From Alloboseaceae bacterium BT-24-1 (GTDB taxonomy: Bacteria; Pseudomonadota; Alphaproteobacteria; Rhizobiales; Beijerinckiaceae): a stretch of 50,249 nucleotides of DNA. The position numbers and the translations under genes were made by a program. Shown here in pieces: positions 16,320 through 24,050 of the stretch; within the stretch, counting starts at the first letter, position 1, and each line of letters starts with the position of its first letter. A model generated the notes under the pieces. It was not told the origin of the DNA, searched no databases, and saw nothing but the letters and a program-made list of their open reading frames with translations. The stretch lies in NCBI GenBank assembly GCA_025846845.1, contig JAOYTL010000028.1, positions 1-50,249 on the forward strand, read 5' to 3'.

Positions 16320-16457
16320 AGACTTGAAAGAGAAGGTGTTAGGTCAATCGTTCGCTATGCGTCGAGAACCGACGCTAACGTCAGCGGTGGTAGGGTCCAT
16401 TGCTACCAAACGAGCCTCGAATATCATGTTCGGCTGGATGGTTTGAGGTGCCGACTT

Positions 16458-16931
16458 GTGAGTGCACATATTCTCGTTTGTTCGCCGGTTTCCTTGCCAT
16501 TACGCGATACGGTGACCGGCCTTTTGGTAGAGAGAGAAAGCTACAGCATTTGGCTTCGTGAGCTACCAAAAGACGACACCTACTACTCGGAACTCCGCAA
16601 GGCCTTCAGCCGATGGCCGACGTGGTCATTTTTCTATGCAGTGACCGACTCAGCTTTTGGGCTTCACTTGGACCTGTTGCCAGAGTGGCTAGTTGCCGAT
16701 GCCGGCGTAGCCGATGAACTTAGTGATGATGCGTTCGGCGCGTTCGCGCATGGTCTGGTAGACGTAACTGCGGAATGGCCCACGCCTTACGTTCTATACA
16801 TTAGCGATAATCCTCAGCCGGTTGAGGAGAACCTTTTATCCGTCACGCGGTCTAAATTGGCGGCAGCAATCAAGAGCCAAACCGACAGCATATTTTTGCT
16901 GCCAGACGTGTTGATCGAGGTGAGTTCGTAG
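16458..16931 (+). CDS. 157-residue hypothetical protein (first gene behind tRNA-Leu)
   Basis: I place the start at the GTG at 16458, preceded by GAGG about 9 bases upstream. The open frame runs further back through the tRNA, which cannot be coding. The protein has no signal peptide. It contains ERESYSIWLRELPKDDTYYS, an aromatic-rich SRWPTWSFFYAVTDS, and an acidic helix DAFGAFAHGLVDVTAEW. It ends IFLLPDVLIEVSS. No domain is recognised. Base composition is lower in G/C than its chromosomal neighbours, with many A/T third positions, suggesting acquisition. It could belong to an immunity-type orphan gene set, but that is a guess. Confidence 0.6.
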   Translation: MSAHILVCSPVSLPLRDTVTGLLVERESYSIWLRELPKDDTYYSELRKAFSRWPTWSFFYAVTDSAFGLHLDLLPEWLVADAGVADELSDDAFGAFAHGLVDVTAEWPTPYVLYISDNPQPVEENLLSVTRSKLAAAIKSQTDSIFLLPDVLIEVSS

Positions 16932-16992
16932 TACCTTAGCTCGCGTCAGCTATGGGTGGAAAGCCGACCGATGCTGACTTCGGGGGAGAAAG

Positions 16993-17313
16993 ATGGATTG
17001 GGCGCCGGCTAGCGAACACTCCATTTGCGATGAGATCACGATTGCCGAAGCTCGAATGTCGGCATGTCAGTTGCGCATCTGGAATAGCATTGCCATTGCG
17101 CCGATCAAATGGAGACTCAAGCCCCGCAGCGATCTCGGTGGAAGCTTCTGGGTTGTCGCCATACTCGGCAGATTCGTGATTTGGTATAACGACATTGAAG
17201 ATGGTTTTGATATCTCCCCATATTCGTCATTTGGTGAGATCGAGGAATATTCTGCCAGTCAATTTGAGTTGCAGCACATCTTGCAGCAAATCATCAATCG
17301 CGTGCCGGATTAA
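16993..17313 (+). CDS. 106-residue hypothetical protein, immunity-like
   Basis: The start at 16993 has a strong GGGGGAGAAAG leader. The protein is acidic and compact: WNSIAIAPIKWRLKPRSDLG, then GSFWVVAILGRFVIWYNDIE, DGFDISPYSSFGEI and SQFELQHILQQII. The pattern, a small acidic beta-plus-helix protein with a WYNDIEDGF segment, resembles orphan proteins often found in polymorphic-toxin immunity clusters, by recollection only. There is no adjacent toxin gene. Composition is AT-richer than the chromosome. Confidence 0.62.
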   Translation: MDWAPASEHSICDEITIAEARMSACQLRIWNSIAIAPIKWRLKPRSDLGGSFWVVAILGRFVIWYNDIEDGFDISPYSSFGEIEEYSASQFELQHILQQIINRVPD

Positions 17314-17355
17314 TCGACGCGGAAAAGCGCTATATGCTGGGGTCGAAAATGGAGC

Positions 17356-17781
17356 TCACCGGCTATAGCCGATGATCCTCAGGCCATCGGGAACAGCCAT
17401 GAAATTGCAGTTGAGATGCAGGAGGACAGCTTCCGCCGCGGCGAGGTTTTGAGCAACCTCGCGAGCCGGAACATTGTTTGGGCGCGGGAAGAGAGCAACG
17501 GCGGGAATATCCAGCCACTCGATCGAGCGAAGCTCAATAAGGCCGAATTGGCTGTCTATCCAAGGCACAGGCGGGTGAAGGGAGTTAATCGAGGGAAAGG
17601 TTGTAGCCTTTGGCTCGACTACATCGATAAACTTCACGATCATCTGAGTGAGGCCGACCCCGGCATCATCCATAGCCGTGAAGAGCTTCCTCCACTTCGT
17701 GTCTGACATATGAGCGTGGGAAAACTCACGCCGAGACAATGCCGACAATCGGTCAAGATCACCTTGGCTGTGCGTAGTCAT
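17356..17781 (-). CDS. 141-residue hypothetical protein
   Basis: The start at ATG 17781 gives MTTHSQGDLDRLSALSRREF. The longer frame to 17838 would overlap the leader of the divergent gene. The motif SDTKWRKLFTAMDDAGVGL followed by VKFIDVVEPKAT, and an aromatic-acidic core IELRSIEWLDIP, suggest a small soluble protein. It resembles a widespread uncharacterised family (possibly DUF6678), which I cannot confirm here. Composition is AT-richer than the chromosome. The gene points back toward the 106-residue gene. Confidence 0.6.
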   Translation of the reverse strand: MTTHSQGDLDRLSALSRREFSHAHMSDTKWRKLFTAMDDAGVGLTQMIVKFIDVVEPKATTFPSINSLHPPVPWIDSQFGLIELRSIEWLDIPAVALFPRPNNVPAREVAQNLAAAEAVLLHLNCNFMAVPDGLRIIGYSR

Positions 17782-17831
17782 ATGCGATCGTGTCACGCTC
17801 AAGAAATGTCCGCAACGGGGTGAAAACGGGC

Positions 17832-18041
17832 ATGACAATGAAGGACGTACCGGCGGTGGACTTAGAATTGGAAGGCGATCGAGCTACCAAGATGCTCTCG
17901 GGCAAATCGATCAAATCGATCAAGCGACATCACCCTGGCGAGGTGCTTATTGAGTTCACAGATGGCACGCGGCTGTTCATCGACGCCAAAGCGGAAGTGC
18001 TTGAGCTTTCGATAGGAGGCTCGCCCGATAACGATGAATGA
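17832..18041 (+). CDS. 69-residue hypothetical protein
   Basis: From the ATG at 17832 the protein reads with KMLSGKSIKSIKRHHPGEVL and IEFTDGTRLFIDAKAEVLEL, a short beta-sheet domain often seen in small orphan proteins. It has an acidic ending. The start is divergent from the 141-residue gene, 50 bp away. Earlier in-frame starts would read back into that gene's leader. No function is known. It marks the end of the AT-richer block. Confidence 0.62.
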   Translation: MTMKDVPAVDLELEGDRATKMLSGKSIKSIKRHHPGEVLIEFTDGTRLFIDAKAEVLELSIGGSPDNDE

Positions 18042-18119
18042 CCAGATGGGCCGCGACGGGTCGAGAGCAGGAGTTTAGCGCAGGCGGCATTGTGGCCTAC
18101 CCGATCTCGGTCTAGCTGG

Positions 18120-18262
18120 TGGCGGCAGCTGCCTCTACCCCCGCCAGTGCCCCACCTTCGGCAGGAACCACGCCAGCAGGCCGATCGCCGGCAATAAGGC
18201 GCAGAGGCGGTAGACCGCCTCGATACCGATCCGAGCCTGCGACCTCGCCGAGGCTCACCGCC
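18120..18262 (-). pseudogene. Remnant 1 of the 3' end of the Fsr-like MFS gene
   Basis: On the reverse strand this piece still reads IGIEAVYRLCALLPAIGLLA followed by WFLPKVGHWRG and a stop. It matches the last 31 residues of the intact MFS gene at 21449-22666. Upstream of IGIEAVY the match decays (CGCCGAGG blocks remain). There is no start codon and no room for a gene. Three codons differ from the intact copy, and it shares an Arg after VY with remnant 2. It abuts the stop of the MFS_3 gene within a few bases. Confidence 0.85.
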
Positions 18263-18264
18263 GC

Positions 18265-19974
18265 TCAGGGTGACGCCTGCGCCTGCTGAGTCGCGCGCAG
18301 CACCTCGCGCGGCAGCGCGCCGGTCTGGCGCTCGACCATGCGGTGCACGACCGGCGGCTCGGGCCCGATATGCAGATCCCTGACCCGGTCGCCGATTTCG
18401 GCGTCGGCCTGGGTGACGCGCTGGGCCTGGCGGACATATTCGACCCAGGTCGGGCTGTCGTAGCGCTCGATCCAGAGCTCGGCATCGGTCAGGTCGCGCA
18501 GCAGCGACCAGTGGCGGGCGCCGTCGCGGCGGCGGATGCGCCGGCGTTCCTCCATTGCCTTCAGAAACTCGACGACATCCTCCTGCCTGATCCGCCATTC
18601 GATGGTGACGAAGACCGGGCCGCTGCGCGGCTCGATATCGACCGCGACCTCGGGCTTTCGCCAGCGGCCGAGCGGATCGAGATTGAGCGCCTCGAGCGGG
18701 GGCAGCCGGTACCGCAGCCCGGCGGCTGCGCCGAAGACGAGTGCGACCGCCGCCGCGGTGAGGCCGCCGGCCGGGCCGGACTGGAGGGTGACCCAGCCCC
18801 AGGCCCAGCTGCCCGCGGCCATGCCGCCGAAGGCCGCCATCTGGTAGAGCGCAAGCGCGCGTCCCACCACCCAGCGCGGCGCCGACAGCTGCACCGTCGA
18901 ATTGAAGGTCGAGAGCGCCAGCACCCAGCAGGCGCCGCCGACGGCAAGCGCCGGCATGGTGAGCCAGATGGTTGGGCTCAGTGCCACAACCAGGGCCGCG
19001 GCCGAATAGGCCAGGAAGGTCAGGCGTATGAGCGTCTCGGTGCTGAAACGACGGCGCAGCCGGGCGCTGACGAAGGCTCCGGCGACCGCGCCGGCGCCGA
19101 AGGCACCCAGCAGGATGCCGTATGTCAGCGGGCCGCCGCGCACGAGATCGCGCGCGACCAGCGGCATCAAGGCGAGACCGACGACGCCGCCGAAGCCGAA
19201 GAGGAAGGCGCGCAGGATGACGGCGCGGATATTGGGCGACATCGCGACATAGCGGAGCCCGGCGCTCATCGCGATCAGGAAGGTCTCGCGCGGCAGCAGG
19301 CGCTCGACGCGCGGCGGCTGCCAGCGAGCCAGCACGACGAGCAGGCCGATATAGCTGAAGGCATTGACGATGAAGGCCGCGACCGCGCCGAAGGCGGCGA
19401 CGATGGCGCCGCCGATCGCCGGGCCGACGCTGCGAGCGATGTTGAAGGCGACGCTGTTCAGCGTCACCGCCGCCGGCACCTCGGGTCGCGGCACCATGTC
19501 GCCGACCGAGGACTGCCAGGCCGGGTTGTTGAGCGCGTTGCCGCAACCGAGCAGGAAGGTGAAGGTCAGCAGCAGCCAGGGCGAGAGCAGCCCATACCAG
19601 GCGAAGACGGCCAGCATGACCGAAACAGCGAGCATGAAGCCCTGCGCCGTCAGCAGGATGCGGCGGCGGTCGTAATTGTCCGCGATCGCGCCGGCGGCAA
19701 GCGAGAACAGCATCACCGGCAGTGCGGTCGAGGCCTGGACGAGCGCGACCATGTCCGGTGAATTGGAGAGCGAGGTCATCAGCCAGGCGGCGCCGACCAT
19801 CTGGACGAGGCCGCCGAAATTCGAGGCGAGGCTTGCGATCCAGACCGCCCGGAAGATCGGCTGGCGCAACGGCGCAAAAGCCGAATAACGCCCGTCATCA
19901 GGCTTCAGGCCCTCGGCGGCCAGGTCTGCTTCGGCGGTCTCGGCGGTGGTCTGCGTGGCGGGCTCATGCGGCAT
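18265..19974 (-). CDS. MFS_3-type exporter (EntS-like) with a soluble C-terminal domain
   Basis: 569 residues. Residues about 30-430 hold 11-12 membrane helices with motif A-like DNYDRRRILL in the first half, matching the MFS_3/enterobactin-exporter-like group. Residues about 440-560 are soluble: FVTIEWRIRQEDVVEFLKAM, RRDGARHWSLLRD and LWIERYDSPTWVEYV, a fold like antibiotic-biosynthesis-monooxygenase/ferredoxin-like domains that is often fused to these exporters. It probably exports small molecules; the cargo is unknown. The start is ATG at 19974. The gene is bracketed by two broken copies of another MFS gene's 3' end, so it may have been inserted or moved here. Confidence 0.86.
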   Translation of the reverse strand: MPHEPATQTTAETAEADLAAEGLKPDDGRYSAFAPLRQPIFRAVWIASLASNFGGLVQMVGAAWLMTSLSNSPDMVALVQASTALPVMLFSLAAGAIADNYDRRRILLTAQGFMLAVSVMLAVFAWYGLLSPWLLLTFTFLLGCGNALNNPAWQSSVGDMVPRPEVPAAVTLNSVAFNIARSVGPAIGGAIVAAFGAVAAFIVNAFSYIGLLVVLARWQPPRVERLLPRETFLIAMSAGLRYVAMSPNIRAVILRAFLFGFGGVVGLALMPLVARDLVRGGPLTYGILLGAFGAGAVAGAFVSARLRRRFSTETLIRLTFLAYSAAALVVALSPTIWLTMPALAVGGACWVLALSTFNSTVQLSAPRWVVGRALALYQMAAFGGMAAGSWAWGWVTLQSGPAGGLTAAAVALVFGAAAGLRYRLPPLEALNLDPLGRWRKPEVAVDIEPRSGPVFVTIEWRIRQEDVVEFLKAMEERRRIRRRDGARHWSLLRDLTDAELWIERYDSPTWVEYVRQAQRVTQADAEIGDRVRDLHIGPEPPVVHRMVERQTGALPREVLRATQQAQASP

Positions 19975-20069
19975 GTCACAGTTAGAGCATGCCGGCGGGC
20001 GATGGGAAGCCGCGCTGCGCCATTGTCGGTCATCGGATGGATTGAGACCGTTTTCGGGTTTCGGCGGGT

Positions 20070-20277
20070 TTAACCCCGCCGATGCTCGACCTTCGGCAGG
20101 AACCAGGCGAGCAGGCCGATCGCCGGCAGGAAGGCGCAGATGCGGTAGACCGCCTCGATGCCGATCCAGTCGGCGAAGGGCAGCATCAGCGAGAAGGGCA
20201 GTGCGCCGAGGATCGAGAACCAGAGGATGCGGCTGCGGCCGATGCGGTCGCCGGCGAGCGTCCGACGGCAGCGACGC
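20070..20277 (-). pseudogene. Remnant 2 of the Fsr-like MFS gene, with an in-frame internal deletion
   Basis: This piece reads RILWFSILGALPFSLMLPFA directly joined to DWIGIEAVYRICAFLPAIGL and ends KVEHRRG then stop. Compared with the intact gene, 61 codons (183 bp) are missing, and the joint is the shared octamer GTCGGCGA (present at 21548-21555 and 21731-21738 in the intact copy). A second loss of about 12 bp lies near 20250. Homology fades close to 20278, where the stop of the next gene lies. No promoter or start of its own is visible. Confidence 0.87.
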
Positions 20278-20802
20278 TCAAGATGAGAGATCGCATACCA
20301 GTTCAGTGGCTTTGCCACGCCCGACAATCTCCGCACTTCCCCACGACATTGGCGTTGCACGCGCGAGGTCGGCGCCGAGAACGCCTTCTACTTCTGGCTT
20401 CGAAGCATCAAACAAAATCGAGACGATGCTTATGCCGTTCTCGATGCCCATGTCGAAGGCAATTCGTTGGGTGCGTAGGCCGCGATACGTTCCTGTAAGT
20501 GGGACAATTATGCGTCGATAACCCGCGCTGTCGCGATTTTCTGTTTTTGCCTTACCGAATGCTGCGGCGAAACGTGCTGGAAGGTTCACTTTGGCTAAGG
20601 GCTTCTGGTTCGGATAGGGCACGTACCGAAGCCGCAACTCCTTCCAAAGAGCCGACACGGCCTCAGAAGTTTTGCACGCATATTCGCCATCGGCCTTCTC
20701 GATCCCGCCAATGAAATCATCGAGATTGACGAGGCTTGTTTCCGCTGTCGCGTAACCAGCATACATGCACATGGCAAAGCTTGCTGCGAGCGCTCTCGTC
20801 AT
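20278..20802 (-). CDS. Small secreted hypothetical protein
   Basis: 174 residues from the ATG at 20802, which directly begins a signal peptide (MTRALAASFAMCMYAGYATA, cleavage near residue 20); the longer start at 20829 would add nine residues before it. The mature protein has a YACKTSEAVSALWKELRLRY segment and a beta-rich second half with RRIIVPLTGTYRGLRTQRIAF and GISIVSILFDASK. It ends GRGKATELVCDLSS, and two Cys may form a disulfide. No named family is recognised. Base composition is AT-richer than the MFS genes on both sides, consistent with acquisition. It sits exactly at the broken end of MFS remnant 2. Confidence 0.7.
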   Translation of the reverse strand: MTRALAASFAMCMYAGYATAETSLVNLDDFIGGIEKADGEYACKTSEAVSALWKELRLRYVPYPNQKPLAKVNLPARFAAAFGKAKTENRDSAGYRRIIVPLTGTYRGLRTQRIAFDMGIENGISIVSILFDASKPEVEGVLGADLARATPMSWGSAEIVGRGKATELVCDLSS

Positions 20803-21448
20803 CGAAATCCGCCAATTCTGCTCGATCACGGCCGGACGTATTGCGTGGCCATCATGCGCGGTGGTCTACCATGCTGGGGATTATCAGCAACGGGTGGACT
20901 GCAACCGCTGGTGTGCAGTGCAAGATGCTTGATCCGGACGGAGGTTGACCTTGGACCCGATTTCAGATGTCGAGCGTGACGAAACCGGTTGTCCCACAGA
21001 TGCAGCTCTCAGAGGCGCCTACCATCTGCTCTGGGTTTGGGTTCAGTATGGAAGCTCTTTTCGAGACGACGCTGGCATTCTTCATCTTGAGCACTGCTGT
21101 TCGAGTGCCGGCGAGGCCGCGACGGCCCATCTCGCTTCGCTTGGCTTGGGTGCAGACCAAGGATGGACCTGCGTACTCTCAAGGCGCGGCCTCGCCCTCA
21201 TGGGTTTATCCGGTCCAGCCAGCAGCAGGTTACACGGAGGCCCATTGCGGGGCTGGGAAGAGGCTCATGCGAGTCCTCGAGAGGCTGGGCACGGAGTGTC
21301 GCGGGGCCTTTAGAAACGGACTCTATAGCCCGAGTGAGGGCGTACTCCATGACGTCCGCAAGGAGCCGAGATCAGGCGCTTGGTTCTGGCGGGATAAGCG
21401 CTGACGCCCTTTGCTCTTTCCCGGCTCGACAGGCGGCGGTAGCAGCCT
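20803..21448. other. About 650 bp with no assigned gene
   Basis: The stretch contains open frames on both strands (for example 20945-21313 and 20967-21404 forward, 20963-21160 reverse). They overlap each other, show no clear ribosome site, and give no domain I recognise. Base composition is intermediate. It may hold a decayed acquired gene. No terminal inverted repeats or target duplications are visible. Confidence 0.45.
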
Positions 21449-22666
21449 CTACCCCCGCCGGTGCTCTACCTTCGGCAGGAACCAGGCGAGCAGGCCGATC
21501 GCCGGCAGGAAGGCGCAGAGCTGATAGACCGCCTCGATGCCGATCCAGTCGGCGACTTCGCCGAGGATCGCCGCCGCGAGGCCGCCGAGACCGAAGGACA
21601 GGCCGTAGAACAGCCCGCCGATCAGGCCGATCCGGCCCGGCATCAGCTCCATCGCGTAGATCAGGATCGCGGCGAAGGAGCTCGCCATGATCAGGTTGAT
21701 CACCACCGTCAGTACGCCGGTCCAGAACAGGTCGGCGAAGGGTAAGATCAGCGAGAAGGGCAGGGCGCCGAGGATCGAGAACCAGAGGATGCGGTTGCGG
21801 CCGACCCTGTCGCCGATGATGCCGCCGGCGAGCGCGCCGACCGCAGCCGCGGCAAGGAAGAGGAACAGCATCAGCTGCGAAGCCTGCACCGAGACGCCGA
21901 ATTTCCCGATCAGATAGAAGGTGTAATACGAGCTGAAGCTCGACGAGTAGGCGTTCTTCGAGAACAGCAGGATCACCAGGATGGTGATCGCGAAGGCGAT
22001 CTGGCCCTTGGAATGTACGGGGGTGGCGGGTGCGGCCGCCGCAACCTTCGCGGGCTTCGGGGCGGCTGCGGCTGCCTTGCTCAGCTCGGCATAGCGGCGC
22101 GCCGTCCAGACCATCAGGATCATGGCGAGCAGGGCCGCGGCCGAGAACCAGGCGACGCTGGTCTGGCCGCGCGGCACGATGATGAAGGCGGCGAGCAGCG
22201 GGCCGAGCGCGCCGCCGCTCTGGCCGCCGACCTGGAAGATGCCTTGCGCCAGTCCCTGCTGGCCGCCCGAGGCGTTGCGGGCCATGCGGGTCGCCTCGGG
22301 ATGGAAGATCGAGGATCCGAGGCCGACGCAGGCCGCCGCGAGCAGCAGCAGCGGATAGGTGCCGGCATAGGCCAGGCCGATCAGCCCGGTCAGCGTGCAG
22401 CCCATGCCGACCACCATCGAATAGGGCATCGGGTTCTTGTCGGTATAGGCGCCGACGACCGGCTGCAGCAGCGAGGCGGTGATCTGGAAGGTCAGCGTGA
22501 TCAGGCCGATCTGGCCGAAATCGAGCGCGTAGGCTGTCTTGATGATCGGGTAGATCGCCGGGATCAGCGACTGGATCATGTCGTTGAGCAGATGCGTCGC
22601 GCTGAGCGCGAACAGCACCGGCAGATCGGCGCGGCGGGTGGAGGCGATCGGCTTGCTGACGTTCAT
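21449..22666 (-). CDS. Fsr-like MFS exporter (fosmidomycin-resistance type)
   Basis: 405 residues from the ATG at 22666; the frame upstream of it is not protein-like. Twelve membrane helices are separated by an Ala/Pro/Lys-rich cytoplasmic loop (about residues 190-220). ATHLLNDMIQSLIPAIYPII near the start, GLGSSIFHPEATRMA and GGQSGGALGPLLA are typical of the fosmidomycin-resistance-protein group of the major facilitator superfamily. These proteins export fosmidomycin or other small compounds by proton exchange. The native cargo is unknown. Two remnants of its 3' end lie at 18120-18262 and 20070-20277. It is followed across 176 bp by the thiamin transporter genes, with no sign of coupling. Confidence 0.87.
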   Translation of the reverse strand: MNVSKPIASTRRADLPVLFALSATHLLNDMIQSLIPAIYPIIKTAYALDFGQIGLITLTFQITASLLQPVVGAYTDKNPMPYSMVVGMGCTLTGLIGLAYAGTYPLLLLAAACVGLGSSIFHPEATRMARNASGGQQGLAQGIFQVGGQSGGALGPLLAAFIIVPRGQTSVAWFSAAALLAMILMVWTARRYAELSKAAAAAPKPAKVAAAAPATPVHSKGQIAFAITILVILLFSKNAYSSSFSSYYTFYLIGKFGVSVQASQLMLFLFLAAAAVGALAGGIIGDRVGRNRILWFSILGALPFSLILPFADLFWTGVLTVVINLIMASSFAAILIYAMELMPGRIGLIGGLFYGLSFGLGGLAAAILGEVADWIGIEAVYQLCAFLPAIGLLAWFLPKVEHRRG

Positions 22667-22842
22667 GCGGGTGATTTCGCCGGGCGCAGATCGGATGGCG
22701 GGCGAGGGCCCGCCGGATGTCTGCGGAGCCGGCTCATAGCACCGCGATCGGCGCCAGACCCAGAGGGGCGCGCACAGGGCCGTTCTGATGTGGGCGCGGG
22801 ATGGGCAAGGCGGCAGATGAGCCTGCCGCCGCATTCCGCCCG

Positions 22843-23802
22843 CTATTTCACCTCTCCCGCGATCTCGGCGATCGCCGGGGCCTTCTGGATCAGCCCGCGC
22901 TCGACCAGGAAGGCGCCGAAGCGCTCGTAACGGCGCTGGTCGAGGGCGCGCGGGCGCTTGGCAAAGCGCGGCAGGGTGTCGGTCCAGGCCTGGCGGTTGA
23001 GCGCGTCGTCGAGGTCAGGATGGGCGGCGATGAAGAGCTTCCAGGCTTCCTGCGGGTGGTTGGTGAGGTAGAGCGCCGCCTTCTCGACCGCGTCGAGGAA
23101 GCGGGCGAGGCGGCTGTCGCCGAGGAGCTCGCGTCGGGTGATCAGGATCAGCTCGTCATAGGCCGGGACGCCGTGCTCCTCGGGATAGAAGGCCAGACCG
23201 GGATGGCCTTCGAGCTTCATCTGCGTCAGCTCGAAATTGCGGTAGCCGCCGAGCGTCGCGTCGACCTTACCGCTGATCAGCGCGGCCGAGAGCGCGAAGT
23301 TGACGTTGACGAGCTTGACGTCGTCGAGCTTGAGGCCGGCCTTGGCCAGCATCTGGCCGAGCAAAGTGGTCTCGGTGCCGGAGACGGCATAGCCGACCGT
23401 TTTGCCCTTGAGGTCGGCGAGGCTCTTGATCGGTCCGTCGGCCTTGACGATGACGCTGTTGAGCGGGGTCTCGACCAGCGTGCCGACGCGGATGATCGGG
23501 ATGCCGGCGGCGTGGTCGAGATAGAGATTGGGCTGGTAGTGGATGCCGATATCGGCCTGGCCGGCGGCGACGAGGCGCGGCACCGCGGACGGGTCGGAAG
23601 GCGGCACCATCGTGACCTCGAGCCCGGCTTCCCTGAACAGGCCGAGCTGCTGCGCGACGACCAAAGGCGCATGGTCTGGATTGACGAACCATTCGAGCAT
23701 GACCGTGAGCTTGTCGGCGGCGCGGACTGGGCTGGCGAGGCCGGCGGCCAGTGCAAGGCCGGTGGCGAGCAAGGCGCGTCTGGTCAGGGCGCGTAGGGTC
23801 AT
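22843..23802 (-). CDS. thiY: ThiY-like periplasmic binding protein for thiamin-pyrimidine precursors
   Basis: 319 residues from the ATG at 23802, with AAGGA about 9 bases upstream. The N-terminus MTLRALTRRALLATGLALAA is an export signal (an RR pair may make it Tat-like), cleaved near AADK. The mature protein belongs to the NMT1/THI5-like family: LTVMLEWFVNPDHAPLVVAQ, GIHYQPNLYLDHAAGIPI, then GKTVGYAVSGTETTLLG. ThiY binds formyl-aminopyrimidine, a breakdown product of thiamin, for uptake and reuse by TenA. It follows the ThiX-like permease in the same direction after a 248-bp gap filled by a type A repeat pair. The assignment fits the TPP riboswitch and tenA next door. Confidence 0.86.
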   Translation of the reverse strand: MTLRALTRRALLATGLALAAGLASPVRAADKLTVMLEWFVNPDHAPLVVAQQLGLFREAGLEVTMVPPSDPSAVPRLVAAGQADIGIHYQPNLYLDHAAGIPIIRVGTLVETPLNSVIVKADGPIKSLADLKGKTVGYAVSGTETTLLGQMLAKAGLKLDDVKLVNVNFALSAALISGKVDATLGGYRNFELTQMKLEGHPGLAFYPEEHGVPAYDELILITRRELLGDSRLARFLDAVEKAALYLTNHPQEAWKLFIAAHPDLDDALNRQAWTDTLPRFAKRPRALDQRRYERFGAFLVERGLIQKAPAIAEIAGEVK

Positions 23803-23852
23803 CAGGCGAAATCCTTCTGCGAATGAGACTGTCTGCGAAGGGCGAGGTGAGG

Positions 23853-24008
23853 CGCCTCCCTTCCCCCTTGTGGGGAAGGGTATGGGGATGGGGGGCGAAC
23901 GACCGGGCTTAGTCTTGCCGGTACTGAGGTATCGCGTCGCCGTGCGGCGGGGTGCTTCGACTTTTCGCCCCCCAACCCCTGCCCCTCCCCACGAGGGGGA
24001 GGGGTTCC
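23853..24008. repeat. Type A palindromic repeat pair inside the thi operon
   Basis: GCCTCCCTTCCCCCTTGTGG with GGGGATGGGGGGC on the left is mirrored by GCCCCCCAACCCC with CCCCTCCCCACGAGGGGGAG on the right, around about 70 variable bases. It fills the gap between thiX and thiY and may reduce or set apart expression of the downstream gene. Confidence 0.87.
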
Positions 24009-24050
24009 AGAGCCTCGGCTCGATTTCGCGGAGGAACACGAAGATGGGCG

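Noticed and set aside
16194..16931. Open frame of 245 residues running from before tRNA-Leu to the end of the hypothetical gene
   Set aside because: Its N-terminal part is the translated tRNA (VAKLVDARHLKCLAGNG pattern), a typical artefact. The gene can only start after the tRNA, so I used the GTG at 16458.
16321..18041. Phage or integrative element inserted at tRNA-Leu
   Set aside because: No integrase or phage gene, and no second copy of the tRNA 3' end could be found within the window; only an AT-richer orphan block is supported.
20070..20360. 96-residue chimeric frame made of the end of the secreted gene and MFS remnant 2
   Set aside because: It has no start signal of its own and its two parts belong to different genes; it is a remnant, not a gene.
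20945..21404. Overlapping open frames of 122 and 145 residues between the secreted gene and the MFS gene
   Set aside because: No domain or ribosome site, and an opposite-strand frame is equally open; evidence is too weak to call a gene.
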